Below, in pieces: positions 1 to 10,818 of a stretch of 64,000 bases of DNA. A program made the translations under genes and the position numbers. Every line of letters begins with the position of its first letter. The first letter of the stretch is position 1. The DNA is from Salticus scenicus (taxonomy: Eukaryota; Arthropoda; Arachnida; Araneae; Salticidae): the NCBI GenBank assembly GCA_963930645.1, contig CAWVNO010002515.1, positions 62,001 through 126,000 on the forward strand, written 5' to 3'. The notes beneath the pieces were generated by a model. The model was given only the letters and a program-made list of their open reading frames with translations, was not told the DNA's origin and searched no databases.

Positions 1-48
1 AATTTAGGAATGAATAAATGTATTTAATTTAAACTACCTTTATTTCAG

Positions 49-90
49 ACTGATAATGATCGTGATGTCATGTTTCACCCTGGATATTAT
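49..90 (+). CDS. Micro-exon A1 of an unrecognised host gene (internal exon)
   Basis: A 42-nt exon lies between a good acceptor (pyrimidine-rich run ending TTTATTTCAG) and a GTGAGT donor. In phase 0 it reads TDNDRDVMFHPGYY, 14 codons without a stop. Support comes from a second copy at 10094-10135 with the same length, phase and splice borders; the two copies also share flanking intron sequence (about 48 nt upstream and the downstream GTGAGTATAATTA). The 5' part of the gene lies outside the window. The peptide is acidic and has no domain I recognise. The gene-level product is unknown. It could instead be a decayed exon, since expression cannot be seen here. Confidence 0.55.
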
Positions 91-136
91 GTGAGTATAA
101 TTATATATTATTTTACAATCTCTAGATTTATATATA

Positions 137-346
137 CAGTCGGTAACAAAAGTGTCCGAACACTAGCAAAAATTCCTTTGTAGAAAAAGTACACTTCATA
201 TGGTTTTGTTAAATAAACCCTTATCAAATCATGTTCTTACACTGACTAAGAACAGGATTCGACAAGGATTTATTTAACAAAACCGTATGAAGTGTACTTT
301 TTTTACATAGGAATTTTTGCTAGTGTTCGGACACTTTTGTTACCGA

Positions 347-349
<3 letters not shown>
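137..349. mobile_element. Foldback MITE, Tc1/mariner-like, copy 1
   Basis: A 213-bp near-palindrome begins CAGTCGGTAACAAAAGTG and ends with its reverse complement, flanked by TA on both sides. It has no coding capacity. A close copy lies at 40103-40314 and a more diverged one at 39205-39419. TA duplication and CAGT termini fit a non-autonomous Tc1/mariner derivative. Confidence 0.85.

Positions 350-385
<36 letters not shown>
350..385. repeat. (TA)n microsatellite
   Basis: An uninterrupted TA dinucleotide run abuts the right end of the MITE, which probably inserted into it. Confidence 0.95.
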
Positions 386-387
<2 letters not shown>

Positions 388-506
388 ATAAATCATACAA
401 ATTAGAAGAAAAAATAAAACTCGAATTTTTTTAATAAAAAACTTGAAACAGAGTATTTATAAACCCATGCGCAAATGCAGCAAAAGGAAATATGAAATCG
501 AAATAA

Positions 507-664
507 ATAACTTAACTGATGATAAATGAAAATTAATCCCAAGACACATGAGGGCCTTGGAACTTCTCAAATTCCATTCCCTACATTGGGGGGGGGGGGG
601 GCTCTCCTGAATATGGCCCTCATTTGTATTGGGATTAATTTTCATTTATCATCAGTTAAGTTAT
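507..664. mobile_element. Foldback MITE with a G-homopolymer in the loop
   Basis: About 50-bp inverted repeats (ATAACTTAACTGATGATAAA and its complement at the right end) surround a short loop holding a run of 14 G. There is no coding capacity. Both ends overlap AT-rich sequence, so the target duplication is uncertain. Confidence 0.75.
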
Positions 665-1637
665 ATATATATGTAAGAAACATAAAAAGTAAATATTCTT
701 TTACATCTTTTAAAGATTCAAATATTTTTTTCGATCTCTACCAGTGGTACACTAAAATATCAACTCGCAAAATCCTGATTAATTGCTATGTTTTGGCGAC
801 ATGCATGATTTTTATTGCATATGGATTTGAAAAATTATCTCAAGTAACTTCAAAAGTATATTTCTAATGTGTTTTTTATCTGTTTTATAATGCGGTAGAT
901 AAAGGGTTAAAGTAAGACATAAAAACAACTGAAGAGGCATTTAAAACACGTAAATGTCTTAATATAGAGTTTTGACGTAATAGATATCTCAGTTTAAGAC
1001 AGTGGGTCTTAATGTATTCATTGTAAATAGAAGCGTTTTAACTTTCTAAAGAAATAGGTATGAAATACTAGTTTAGACACAAAGATGTCTGAAACACGTA
1101 AATATGCAAAAATTCAAACAGCAAACGCGTGTGAATTTTCAGACACTTGTATTATTTAGCAAATTTTTTAATCCTGTTTAAATTTCTTTGGACATTTATT
1201 AAATATAATATTCTTTTATATAATAAGTAGTTAAGCTATTTAAACTACGTTAGTTTCATGAAATTAAATTTTCAGTAATAATAATCAAGAATGTTATGAT
1301 ATTTGCATGAAATTAGGTTTAATATAATTCATTAAACAACATATTTAGACGAGAAACTTATTTGGTTGAAAAAGATACACTTTGTGTCACTTTATGTCTT
1401 TAGAATACTTTATGTCATATGCAACATGCTTTGATAAAAGTAGTAAATTATTAAATAAAATTTTTAGCGACTAATATTTTCTGAAGAGTAAAATTTCTAT
1501 AATTTCTTAGAATTGTGCTTGAATGGTGTATCTACACTTGCAATCATTTAGAACTTTTATTTGTATATGTATGATACAATAATTGTTTTTCAAATGTAAA
1601 ATTTGGAAATTTTCAGTGACTGTTTTAACTTAATATA
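665..1637. other. AT-rich intronic DNA without recognised features
   Basis: No ORF of note, RNA gene or inverted repeat pair is visible. Position and content fit intron between exon A1 and later exons. Confidence 0.5.
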
Positions 1638-1960
1638 CACTACCTACCAATAAGTATTTGGACACTTTCGAATTTAGACTTTTTGATAGATATCTAGAAA
1701 AAAAAATGTTTAGGTATCATCTTGAAACTTTCGGAATATAAAGAACATGCTACACCTTATATAAGTCATTAAAAGTTTTGTCCAAACAATGAAAAGTGGA
1801 CCAGTAAAAAATTAAAGAAAAATCAAAATATTTTGCATCAGCCTGTAAAAGGTAATGCACAAAATGCGTTTTGGCTGTAGCATGTGATTATAAGGATTCT
1901 TTTAATTACTTGTATAAATTTTATGAGGCTACCACATGTATTCATGGAGATATAACGCTT

Positions 1961-1993
<33 letters not shown>

Positions 1994-3232
1994 TTTAATC
2001 ATGACACGTAGTGTATTACACCTAGTGATAAGCCTTTTTTTAGAAACTTAGCTTACTAAATTAGACATAGCATACTGTAATCAGAATGCAAAAATGCTAA
2101 ATATCTTACAAAGCATGTGCATTTTTACTAAATAATTCTTAATTACGCACGTACACGCTTTATAAATATTTCTTTTGTACAATTTAATAGCCAAAAGTAT
2201 TGAGCTACTTATATGAAAATCCCATACAAATATCGTGTAAAATCAAACAATTGTGAGTTATAGAATTAACAGATTTCAGTTTCTCTGAAAATAAAAGCTA
2301 AACGATAAGGGGTTTTACACATATTTTTATTTTGATTCAATCAATGCCCAATGATAAGACAGTATTCGCCGATTTTAAATATATATTGGTAAAGCCCCCT
2401 ATCATTTTCTTCTTCGTCTTCTTCTTCTTCTTATTATTATTATTATTAAGCATATGAGTATTTTTGCTAAGAATTATTTAGTAAAAATGATCATATTTCG
2501 TAAGCTATTTAACATTTTTGCATTCTGATTGCAGTATGCTGTGTCTAATGTAGTGTGCGAAGTTTCCAAAAAATGGCTTTGCACTAGGTCTAATATCCTT
2601 ATGTGTTATAATTAAAAAAGTGGCTTTTTTTTTTTTTTTTTTTTTTTTTTAAGAAACCGTTATATCGCCCTCACTGCAAAAAATAAACCTGTAAAAGAAC
2701 GGGGAAAATCTGGTAGCTGGGGTGCCAGTATTTTTCCATCAAGTGTACAGTTTAAAACCGAAAAATTGTATCACTGACATATATTTTATGCAGAAATCCT
2801 ATAAATCAAACAGGTTTTTTGTTAAAAGTACAGTTTTGTTCTGTATATTTGACGGAGAAATACTGGCACCCCAGCTGCCAGATTTTTCCTGCACTTTTAA
2901 CAGCTATTTTTTACAGTGTGAATATATGTGGTGGCCTCATAAAAATTCATACAGATAATTAGAAGAATCCACACAATCACATACTACAGCCAAAACGCAT
3001 TTCAACCATTACTTTTTACAGGGTGGTGCAAAATATTTCGATTTTTTTTTTTTTTTTTTTACGTGTCCCTTTTCCCTTTTCAGGAAAAAACTTTTCCTAA
3101 TATCTATTGTATATGAGGCGTAACATGTCCTTTATACTCCCAAAGTTTCTGGATGATTCCTACAGAATTTTTGTAGCTATTTGACAAAACGTCTAAATTA
3201 GAAAGTGTCCAAATACTTATTGGTAGATAGTG
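1638..3232. mobile_element. Long-inverted-repeat Tc1-like element, non-coding
   Basis: The element starts CACTACCTACCAATAAGTAT and ends with the matching complement before TA, giving 1,595 bp. The inverted arms are diverged but traceable for about 500-600 bp each, including poly-A/T tracts in mirrored places. No transposase reading frame survives. Truncated right-end relatives occur at 7027-7259 and 13041-13276. The right arm carries a nested foldback element. Confidence 0.8.
2672..2918. mobile_element. Nested foldback MITE with CACTG ends
   Basis: A 247-bp insertion in the right arm of the surrounding Tc1-like element. Termini are CACTGCAAAAAATA and the near-complement TATTTTTTACAGTG, and a second inverted pair (GGGGTGCCAGTATTT) lies inside. 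No coding potential. Confidence 0.7.
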
Positions 3233-3394
3233 TATATCATTATTAATTCATTGTTGTGTTTCATTGCAAGCTGCATGTTCTGGATAAATGTTAGAAGACC
3301 AGCCAGAAAGAGGTTAGCAGACTAACTAGACGTTTTTTAAGTAATAAAATTAATGAAGGTGTTATTTAATATCTGTACATGCTTTACTCCTTAA

Positions 3395-3625
3395 GGGCCC
3401 TCTTCACTCAACGCCGCCGGAAGCCAAAGCCAATGTTATTCTATGGGAAATTTTCTTTACAAATAACTTATTAACTAATACACATTTTTAAATTCTGTTT
3501 TCACATTCAGAAAATTCCCAGCTGTTAAATTGACGGACCTTTTTAAAAAATTATTTTTATATTATTTTTATATTTTATTTTAAAGCTGCAAAATACGAAT
3601 TTTTAATATGTGATTTTTTTTTTTC

Positions 3626-3661
<36 letters not shown>

Positions 3662-3823
3662 ATACATTTTTAATAAAGGTCTGTCAATTTAACAGTTGGG
3701 AATTTTCTGAATGTGAAAACAGAATTCAAAAATATGTATTAGCTAATAAGTTATTTGTAAAGAAAATTTCCTCATGGAATAACATTGGCTCGGGCTTCCG
3801 GCGACGGTAAGTGAAGAGGGCCG
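3395..3823. mobile_element. Foldback MITE flanked by TTAA
   Basis: A 429-bp near-palindrome with ends GGGCCCTCTTCAC and GTGAAGAGGGCCG, flanked on each side by TTAA (3391-3394 and 3824-3827). TTAA duplication is characteristic of the piggyBac superfamily, so I infer a piggyBac-type non-autonomous element; no transposase is present to confirm it. The arms match for about 170 bp around a T/A-rich loop. Confidence 0.75.
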
Positions 3824-3827
3824 TTAA

Positions 3828-4702
3828 TAAACCTAATAACTTCCTCTTAGTGAAACTGCTCTAAAATCTAATGGAATGAACTTCTTTGATGTAAAAATAC
3901 TTTTTAATATAACCTACAGTTAGAATTAAATTTATATGATAAACGAAAATATTTCCTTTTTAATGTTATTTATTTATTTATTTATTTTTAAACAAATCTC
4001 ATAACTTGCTAACAGAAAGCTGTGTTTTCCTCACATACTTATAAATTAAAATTTTCTCTTTCAATATTTCGTTTTTGATAAATTTAAGAAACATCAATAT
4101 AACTATATAAAAAGCTTGCCATAGCCAATGGATATTATGTTAATGTAACAATATCTAATTTTCATCATTAATAAAAAAAAGTAAGATATTTTCTTATGTA
4201 CCTTTAATAAGATAATGAAGCTATTCAAGTCTTTACTTCAAATTTTTTCATCTTTTAAGTTTTATTGTAAAGTTTTGCAAATTTCTTATTCGTGCATAGC
4301 TCTATTTTATAAATATTACAACGCAAACAAAACCCATCTCTTAATTACTATTATAAAGATTAAAATTCTAATAAGTACTGTTGAAATAGACGTAAAATAA
4401 TATTTTTGAAAACTATTCATTCAATTTACAGATTCATAGGTCCCATGTCTCCGTTATTTTCAACAGAGACTTCACTACTTTTTATAAATGTTTTCCGTTT
4501 ATTAAATTTTATGTATTCGTCGAAATCCTGCGTGACAGATTCCTTTTAAAAATACTGGTGGATAAATCTGATTTAAAAATTAGTAATGTTGGCAGCTATT
4601 CATACTCATCTTAAAAATTCTACCTTTTAAAACATTTTTGCATGAAATGTCATGTCAATAAATCTAAAACAACATTTTGTGTAAAAAAAAAATGAAGTTG
4701 AC
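3828..4702. other. AT-rich intronic DNA without recognised features
   Basis: Only short chance reading frames and homopolymer tracts are visible. Confidence 0.45.
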
Positions 4703-5118
4703 AAAATTTGATTTGATGATTTCAGCTGTTCTTTATGGTTTTTTATATGCTGAATCCAAACATGCAGCCCATTTTTCTCTATCACGTATAGATTTTTGTC
4801 AATACAGGGTGTTTACCGACACAATTTCTTACACATATACTATCATAACAATAGGTTGGTTGGTTGGTTGATATGGTTTTAAGTCGCACTAGTGCTTCAC
4901 AATTACAACAATAGGTATCCATGATTAGTTAATCATGGAAACATACTATAAAACTTACCATATAATTATATTGGTGGAAGAGTAATGGAAGAAATTGTAT
5001 AGGCAGGTACCCTGTATTGACAAAAATCTGTACGTGATAGAGAAAAACTGGCTTCATTTTCGGTTTCAGCACACCAAAAAACATAAAGATCAGCCAAAAT
5101 TATAAAATCAAAAATTTA
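4703..5118. mobile_element. Diverged foldback element
   Basis: Arms of about 130 bp, 4703-4832 and 4985-5118, are inverted copies; the longest exact pair runs through TCTCTATCACGTA and TTTTTGTCAATACAGGGT. The loop contains GGTTGGTTGGTTGGTTG. End points are approximate because the arms are diverged. Confidence 0.65.
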
Positions 5119-5139
5119 CATGTCGAACTGTATTATATC

Positions 5140-5372
5140 TAGACCTAAAACAGTAAAAATAAATTCATGCTTTTTTCCCTTCACTCTGTGTTGCGGATTT
5201 TATACAAAATCTATTAGTGGGATTAAAATTAAATTTTAATTGCAATGTGCTACTATACTCAGTATTTCCAATAACTAGAAAAAGTAAGATTAAATTGAGT
5301 ACAATTAATATTATTAAGTAACAATAAATTGTAATATGTATACAAAATTTTGACACATAACCATCTATATTA
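5140..5372. repeat. Intron segment duplicated at about 12365-12605
   Basis: This 230-bp stretch is a direct copy, clearly above 85 percent identical by eye, of 12365-12605. It lies upstream of exon B1 just as the second copy lies upstream of exon B2, so it documents a segmental duplication of the exon neighbourhood. Confidence 0.8.
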
Positions 5373-6677
5373 GAGTGAAGCATCGATAATCCGGCATCGG
5401 TGAGGAATAGACATTGCCGGATTACGTATTTTTCCGGATTATAGGTGTTCCGAAAATGTATATCGAAATCATATCAGTCACAGCATCTAAAGAAATATTT
5501 AAAAAAATTAGCTTTCAAAAATGTATGCAAACCCTTATCAAAAACGAAAATTAACATTTGAAATAAATTAAAATTTTTAAAAGAACAATTATATAAAACA
5601 GTAATACAGATCGTTTATTTTTGTACAAATAATAATAATATACAATATTTATATTAAAACTGGCTTAACAACAAATAAAATCAGGTAATAACAGGAGACA
5701 TGGCGTTGGAATATTAAAACCCGAATAAACTACTACGTCAGAAACGCCAAAGAAAAATATTTGAGGTGCATACAGCTATTTCGGTAGCCTTAAGCGTACC
5801 GTCTTCAGTGCAAAAAGAATTTTGAATCTGGAGAAGTGCTGGTATATATACGAGAGGGACCGAATTTAGTTCAACCAATAGGATTGCGGAAAAGGTGGGG
5901 AGTGTGGCCAATAGGAATTTAGGAATGTGTAGCTGTGTAAACAGTAGAAAAATTAAGTTCAGTCCACATTTTCTTAATTTTTCTACTGTTTACACAGCTA
6001 CACATTCCTAAATTCCTATTGGCCACACTCCCCACCTTTTCCGCAATCCTATTGGTTGAACTAAATTCGGTCCCTCTCCTATATATACGAGCACTTCTCC
6101 AGATTCAGAATTCTTTTTGCACTGAAGACGGTACGCTTAAGGCTACCGAAACAGATGTATGCACCTCAAATATTTTTCTTTGGCGTTTCTGACGTAGTAG
6201 TTTATTCGGGTTTTAAATAAGATCGGGTATTTGACATTACTGCATGTGCATTCTATTAAATATGTCAGTCAACTTCATTTGTTTCATTTTTTTTTCGCTT
6301 TTCAGTTCGTCGCTGACTGATTAACGTATGCAAGTTCATTAGTCGGTTATCGTTGATAAAATCATATTTTTCAAGTTCTTCTAGAAACAGTAGATCGAGA
6401 TTTTCGGTGGTCGTCTTTATTTTGACTTTCAGTATCAGGAATAGGAACGATCTTTTTTATTAACAACTTTTGGATTTGCCATAAAATTTCGTTGTTTATT
6501 TTCGGAATTTTTGCCATCATCCTAATTAATCTGTAATGCGAATGAGAAGTTGAGAGCTAATACGATTTACGGGTGGAGGCTTAGAAAAAAAGAAAGAAAG
6601 AAAAACAGAAAATGTTATTAGTGCCGGTTTATGGGTGTTGCCGGATTATAGAGTTCCGGATTATGGATGTTTCACTG
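5373..6677. mobile_element. pogo/Tigger-like element, non-autonomous
   Basis: The ends are GAGTGAAGCATCGATAATCC and, as reverse complement of the right end, CAGTGAAACATCCATAATCC, with TA flanks. Repeated CCGGATTATA-type motifs near both ends match the subterminal style of pogo/Tigger transposons. No transposase frame is intact. The centre has been occupied by a 500-bp palindrome. Confidence 0.75.
5715..6216. repeat. Near-perfect 500-bp palindrome nested in the pogo-like element
   Basis: Two arms of about 243 nt are almost exact inverted copies around a 15-nt loop at 5958-5972. Each arm includes a CCAATAGGATTGCGG segment, a TATATATACGAG segment and the small stem CGGTA/TACCG. It has no long reading frame. 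The arm identity is much higher than that of the host element, so this is a younger insertion or a recent gene-conversion product. Confidence 0.85.
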
Positions 6678-6850
6678 TAATATATAAGGAGGAAAATTTT
6701 GTTTGTATGTGAAGAGTAATCTCTGTAACTACTGAAACGATTTAAAAAAAAATATATCATTTATCGTCTAGCAACCTCAATAATTTTTTAGCTTACATGT
6801 ATAGTTTACACATGGAGAAATGTATTTAAATTAAACTACTTTTATTCCAG

Positions 6851-6892
6851 AATTTAAGGTCAAGGTCTGTAAAAAAAGAAAAGACTGAAAGG
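6851..6892 (+). CDS. Micro-exon B1 of the host gene
   Basis: A 42-nt exon preceded by TTTTATTCCAG and followed by GTGAGT. In phase 0 it reads NLRSRSVKKEKTER, basic in character. A homologous exon at 13631-13675 reads NLRSRLIKKEQPAVK, with the first five residues and the KKE core conserved and intron flanks alignable on both sides. A third module at about 7330-7610 has lost its acceptor. No domain is recognised. Confidence 0.55.
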
Positions 6893-7026
6893 GTGAGTAC
6901 ATTTTCACATTATTAGATTATACAAATTTCTCTCTTTAAATGTGACAAATATATAAAAAGTTGAAAAATGTTGTAGAACGTTGGCTCTTCAGGCACTAAT
7001 GTATTTAATATACAGGGTGATTATAA

Positions 7027-7259
7027 TTACATGCTACAGCCAAAACGCATTTCAAGCACTACTTTTTACAGGGTGATCCAAAACACATTTTGTCTTTTGT
7101 TTAATTTTTTACTGTTCCTCTTTTCCTCTTCAGGACAAATTTTTTCATGAAATATATGACGCATAACATGTTCTTTATACTCCCAAAGCTTCGAGATAAT
7201 TCCTGCAGAACTTTTCTAGATGTTTGACAAAATGTCCAAATACCTTTTGGTAGATAGTG
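7027..7259. mobile_element. Truncated right end of the 1638-3232 Tc1-like family
   Basis: Sequence beginning near ATGCTACAGCCAAAACGCAT and ending TGGTAGATAGTG matches the right arm of the element at 1638-3232. The same fragment, followed by the same (TA)n and CCTAGCAAACATTTATACAG, recurs at 13041-13276, so it predates the local duplication. Confidence 0.75.
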
Positions 7260-7261
7260 TT

Positions 7262-7267
7262 TATATA

Positions 7268-7321
<54 letters not shown>
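7262..7321. repeat. (TA)n microsatellite
   Basis: Nearly pure TA run. Confidence 0.95.
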
Positions 7322-7324
<3 letters not shown>

Positions 7325-7329
7325 CCTAG

Positions 7330-7610
7330 CAAACATTTATACAGATGGGGAAGTTAGTTCGCAAATTTCATTCGAAAATTAAATAAATTGATTTAAAATT
7401 AATCCCATCGTTTAGGAACCTCAATAATTTTTTTTAGCTTGTATGTATAGTTTACAAATGAATAAATGTATTTAAATTAATGAAAAGTATGCATTCAACG
7501 TGAGAACATTTACACATTATTAGGTTATACAAACTTTTCTCTTTAAATCTGACAAATATGTGAAAAGTTTACCAATTTTTTTAAAACGTTGGCTCTTCAG
7601 GTACTAAGGT
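7330..7610 (+). pseudogene. Third copy of the exon-B module, exon lost
   Basis: Upstream intron (ATTTATACAGATGGGGAAGT and on to TTTAAATTAA) and downstream intron (GTGAGAACATTTACACATTA) match the flanks of exons B1 and B2. Between them the acceptor and most of the exon are gone; only about 20 nt (7481-7500) separate the two intron halves. I read it as a decayed tandem duplicate of the exon-B module. Confidence 0.6.
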
Positions 7611-7620
7611 ATTTAATATA

Positions 7621-7853
7621 CAGGGTGATTATAATTAAAGTTACTATTTCAGAGCGCTATAATTTTAAAACTACCATTTAGAGCGACTTGATATTTTACC
7701 AGAACAGTCGTGAGGCAATGAAATTTTGTTTGGGGAAGAAAAAAGTAGTTCCAACATGTTCCTATAGATGGTGCTCTCAGAGTAATGTCGGGGGAAATGC
7801 TTACATGGACACATTAAACACAGGAATGTTGTTAGCAACATATTGGAATTGCA
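7621..7853. mobile_element. Mariner-like MITE, truncated
   Basis: Starts after TA with CAGGGTGATTATAATTAAAG and is homologous to the left part of the complete copy at 13797-14647. The right end is missing. All three exon-B modules carry this MITE at the same intron position, after module 1 only as a stub near 7011-7026. Confidence 0.75.
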
Positions 7854-7905
7854 AATTTCATTTGTTTAAAACAATATCTAATGATTGTTTACATTTTAAT
7901 TTCAG

Positions 7906-7938
7906 GATGTCAAGCCCTGTGTTAAAAATGAAATAAAG
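7906..7938 (+). CDS. Micro-exon C of the host gene
   Basis: A 33-nt candidate exon bounded by TTTTAATTTCAG and GTAAGT. It reads DVKPCVKNEIK in phase 0. Its size, phase and splice quality match the other micro-exons, but unlike A and B no second copy is seen, so support is weaker. Confidence 0.4.
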
Positions 7939-8149
7939 GTAAGTAGATTTAATTTAATTGTATACAGTAATAGATAGAAATATTCTTTGAAGTTACGAAA
8001 GAAAATAATTTGTGATAAATTTCACGTACTTTTCTTAACTATATAAATGACATAAGGCGTAAATCGCGTACTTCAACATTTTTATATTTCTTGAAAACGA
8101 TTTATCACTACAATTTCTTATTGCAGTATTTAAAATACGTGATACGTAA

Positions 8150-8790
8150 TCAATGAGCCATTCATTTTGCTTAAAACGGCCCCAATCCTGTACGAAGAAG
8201 CATCTTTAGCCAATTCAAAAGGAATATTAAAGCTTAGAATGCTAAGAATATTTTTTAACTCTTCAAAAGCATTTTGCGCTTCTTCTGATAAAATAAATTT
8301 AACTTTCTTCCCCTTTAACTTAAAATGCGGCTCACAAATATGTGCGATACGGGGGATAAACGTGCCTTACCAGGCACACATGCCCCAAAATGTAGAAATT
8401 TGTTTGAATTCGCTGGAGGGGGCATGTTTTAAAATTGGTTCGATTTTTCATTGTCGACATAAATTCCGGCAGGCTTTATACGTACGCCTAGATATTTAAT
8501 TTATTTTCTGTAGAAATGACATTTCGATAAATGGAAAGTGAGTCCTGTAATTCGCAGTAACGTAAAAACTTTGTTTAAATGAATAATATGTTCATAAATG
8601 CGGACGAAGTAATTATTGTATCACCCAAATAAACAAGTAAAATTTACTTACAATGGATTGTAAAATCATTTCCATTGCTTTATGAAAAGTACAAACTGCA
8701 CCAGAACAAAAAAAAAAATCTCTTAAAACTGAATCTCTGCCCCTTTTTGTAGTAAAGCTGTTTTGGAATCTTTTAATTTGTTATTTCTTG
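8150..8790 (-). pseudogene. Ty3/gypsy-like reverse transcriptase/RNase H remnant
   Basis: Read on the minus strand in shifting frames, this stretch gives recognisable fragments of a Ty3/gypsy polymerase: a FHKAMEMILQ block as in the finger/palm region, a YLGD-like variant of the YLDD catalytic box, GLTFHLSKCHFY followed by YLGVRI, and further on AFEELKNILS with DASSYRIGAVLSK, the start of RNase H. Frameshifts and stops separate the pieces, so it is dead. No LTR is visible nearby. Confidence 0.8.
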
Positions 8791-8799
8791 ATAATAAGT

Positions 8800-9163
8800 T
8801 CACCAATTGTTGGCTCCAGCGTAAGACAAAATGTAATTATATTTCAAGTGTAATTTTATTTTAAGCAGAGATCGCTTCCTCGTTTTAATAAATTATACAA
8901 AGGGAAACGTCTTTCGCACGAAAGTAAAAATAAAAAATGAAACTGTTTATTCTTTGTTTTCTCACTCAGTAAAAATTATTAACTTTTTATGGAGATTCAA
9001 AAACGAGATATTGATATGGAGTTTAATTTAGATTACTTCTTCAATTTTATATCGACTAGTTATTTGATATGCCTATCTGCGTAAATAATAATGAATACAT
9101 CATATGTCATAGTATGAAGATACATTTTATAGATTTTAAGAATAATTTCATTACTCTATTAAG

Positions 9164-9196
<33 letters not shown>

Positions 9197-9383
9197 TGAG
9201 TACCTTCTTTGAAACACAAATACGTTTAAACAAACTTTATTTTTTGAGACAACTAGTAATAATATAGCTAAAATATTCCACTGAGAGTTAAAATGATTCT
9301 TCTTTATATCGTTATTATTCTCTATAGATAATATACACGAACAGCATTTTTATTTATTTATTTATTTTTATTTTTTTTATTAG
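8800..9383. other. AT-rich DNA with a long poly-A tract
   Basis: A poly-A run of about 32 nt lies near 9163-9194. Nothing else is recognised. Confidence 0.5.
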
Positions 9384-9476
9384 ACAATATACATAAATGC
9401 AAATAAAGGGGTGCTTCCTATTTTAAATTTTGATGAGGATCTTCACCCAAATTTCAAAGAAGGAATTTATTTTTAA
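9384..9476 (+). CDS. Candidate alternative terminal exon of the host gene
   Basis: After a T-rich tract ending TTATTAG, a phase-0 frame of 30 codons runs to TAA; it contains GVLPILNFDEDLHPNF and ends GIYF. An AATAAA lies at 9572-9577. The phase matches the micro-exons around it, and the acidic NFDEDL stretch is reminiscent of exon A. It could equally be a chance open stretch; no duplicate supports it. Confidence 0.25.
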   Translation, partial: TIYINANKGVLPILNFDEDLHPNFKEGIYF

Positions 9477-9777
9477 CGCTACAAAAATTGCCAAGTAGAT
9501 TTAATATTATTATGAATAGAATGATGCAAAATTTACTGACAGTATAAAATTGGAGGATTGATATCAGATTAAATAAAAATAGTTAGGATAACTAAATTAA
9601 AAGTCACACGAAAACATCATTAAGAATATTACCTAATTAAGATAAAATAAGATTAAAGAAAGGTCAGTAGACGAACCGATAAATTCCCATGTAAATATCT
9701 AAAGAAAAAAAGAGCGGTGAAATTTAAAGCGTGATGGGATTTAAACGTAGAATTAAATATTTAGAGAAGAAATAATG

Positions 9778-9813
<36 letters not shown>

Positions 9814-10030
9814 GAGATCTAATATATATTATATAAGAACTGAAAATCATGTGTATCATGGACAAAATAAGATAAATCAAAACTATTAATTTTCCCAACA
9901 TTTCAGTAAAATCAACACTAAGAGATAAACAAAAGTAATTACCGATAAAAGAATAAACAGACGTCGCAATATTAAACTAAAAAGTAAATAAATATTGAAT
10001 AATAATCAGTAAACAGGAATGAGAGTGATT
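9477..10030. other. AT-rich DNA with a poly-T tract
   Basis: A T run of about 32 nt lies at 9779-9810. No inverted repeats or exons are seen. Confidence 0.5.
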
Positions 10031-10093
10031 GTTGATTTTATGCATAATTTAGAAAAGAATAAATGTATTTAATTTAAACTACCTTTATTTCAG

Positions 10094-10135
10094 GCTGAGG
10101 AGGATCTTGATGTCACATTTAACTCTAACTTTATC
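10094..10135 (+). CDS. Micro-exon A2 of the host gene (duplicate of A1)
   Basis: A 42-nt exon, TTTATTTCAG before it and GTGAGT after, reading AEEDLDVTFNSNFI in phase 0. It aligns without gaps to exon A1 (TDNDRDVMFHPGYY) at nucleotide and protein level, and the upstream intron (AATTTAGAAAAGAATAAATG) and downstream intron (GTGAGTATAATTATGTATTA) also match those of A1. The retained frame and splice sites after duplication argue for a used exon. Confidence 0.55.
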
Positions 10136-10193
10136 GTGAGTATAATTATGTATTATTTTACAACCTATATATACATATATATATATATATATA

Positions 10194-10492
10194 CACTCCT
10201 TCTCATAATTATAAGGACACCCGTTTTTCTATATTAACTAAACACTGAACACTATTATTTAAACAAATATATTTTTTATTAATTTTAAATTCATTAATAG
10301 ACTATACTTAAAAAGTTTTATCGTTTTTCTATCTTAAAAAACTTTAAATATGGTAAAAAGATGATTTTTCAGACGTTCACAATTATAAGGACAGCTCGAA
10401 TTTTAGTAATTGTTTTCATTTATTCTTTAAATTAATATTTTATGAGGTCTCTTTTTAGGGTTAAACAGTCAGACATTCAATCTGGTATATAT

Positions 10493-10529
<37 letters not shown>

Positions 10530-10786
10530 CATTTTTTTTTATATTCAGTTTCAATACCATTTCATATAGCATATATGATATTCTTAATACATTTAAACTA
10601 TTTAAAATTGCTTTCCACTTGCATGTACTTTTCTAATATCATAAGTTAAGGTTTTTTCAACTTTTAGACCACGGGAAAGGCAATAATACAGAAGTTTATT
10701 TCTTCAGACTATTTCCTATTGCTCTAAAAGTAGAGCAAAAATGTCTTGTTGAAAAAAATATTATTACCCCCCCCCCCCCTCCCCCC

Positions 10787-10818
<32 letters not shown>

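Noticed and set aside
6121..6155. Possible hammerhead ribozyme (CTGAAGA, stem, CGAAAC) in each arm of the 500-bp palindrome
   Set aside because: The stem CGGTA/TACCG leaves the wrong bases at the conserved GAA position, and no matching stem III cleavage site is evident.
8167..8499. 110-codon plus-strand frame
   Set aside because: It is the complement of the Ty3/gypsy reverse transcriptase/RNase H remnant on the minus strand.
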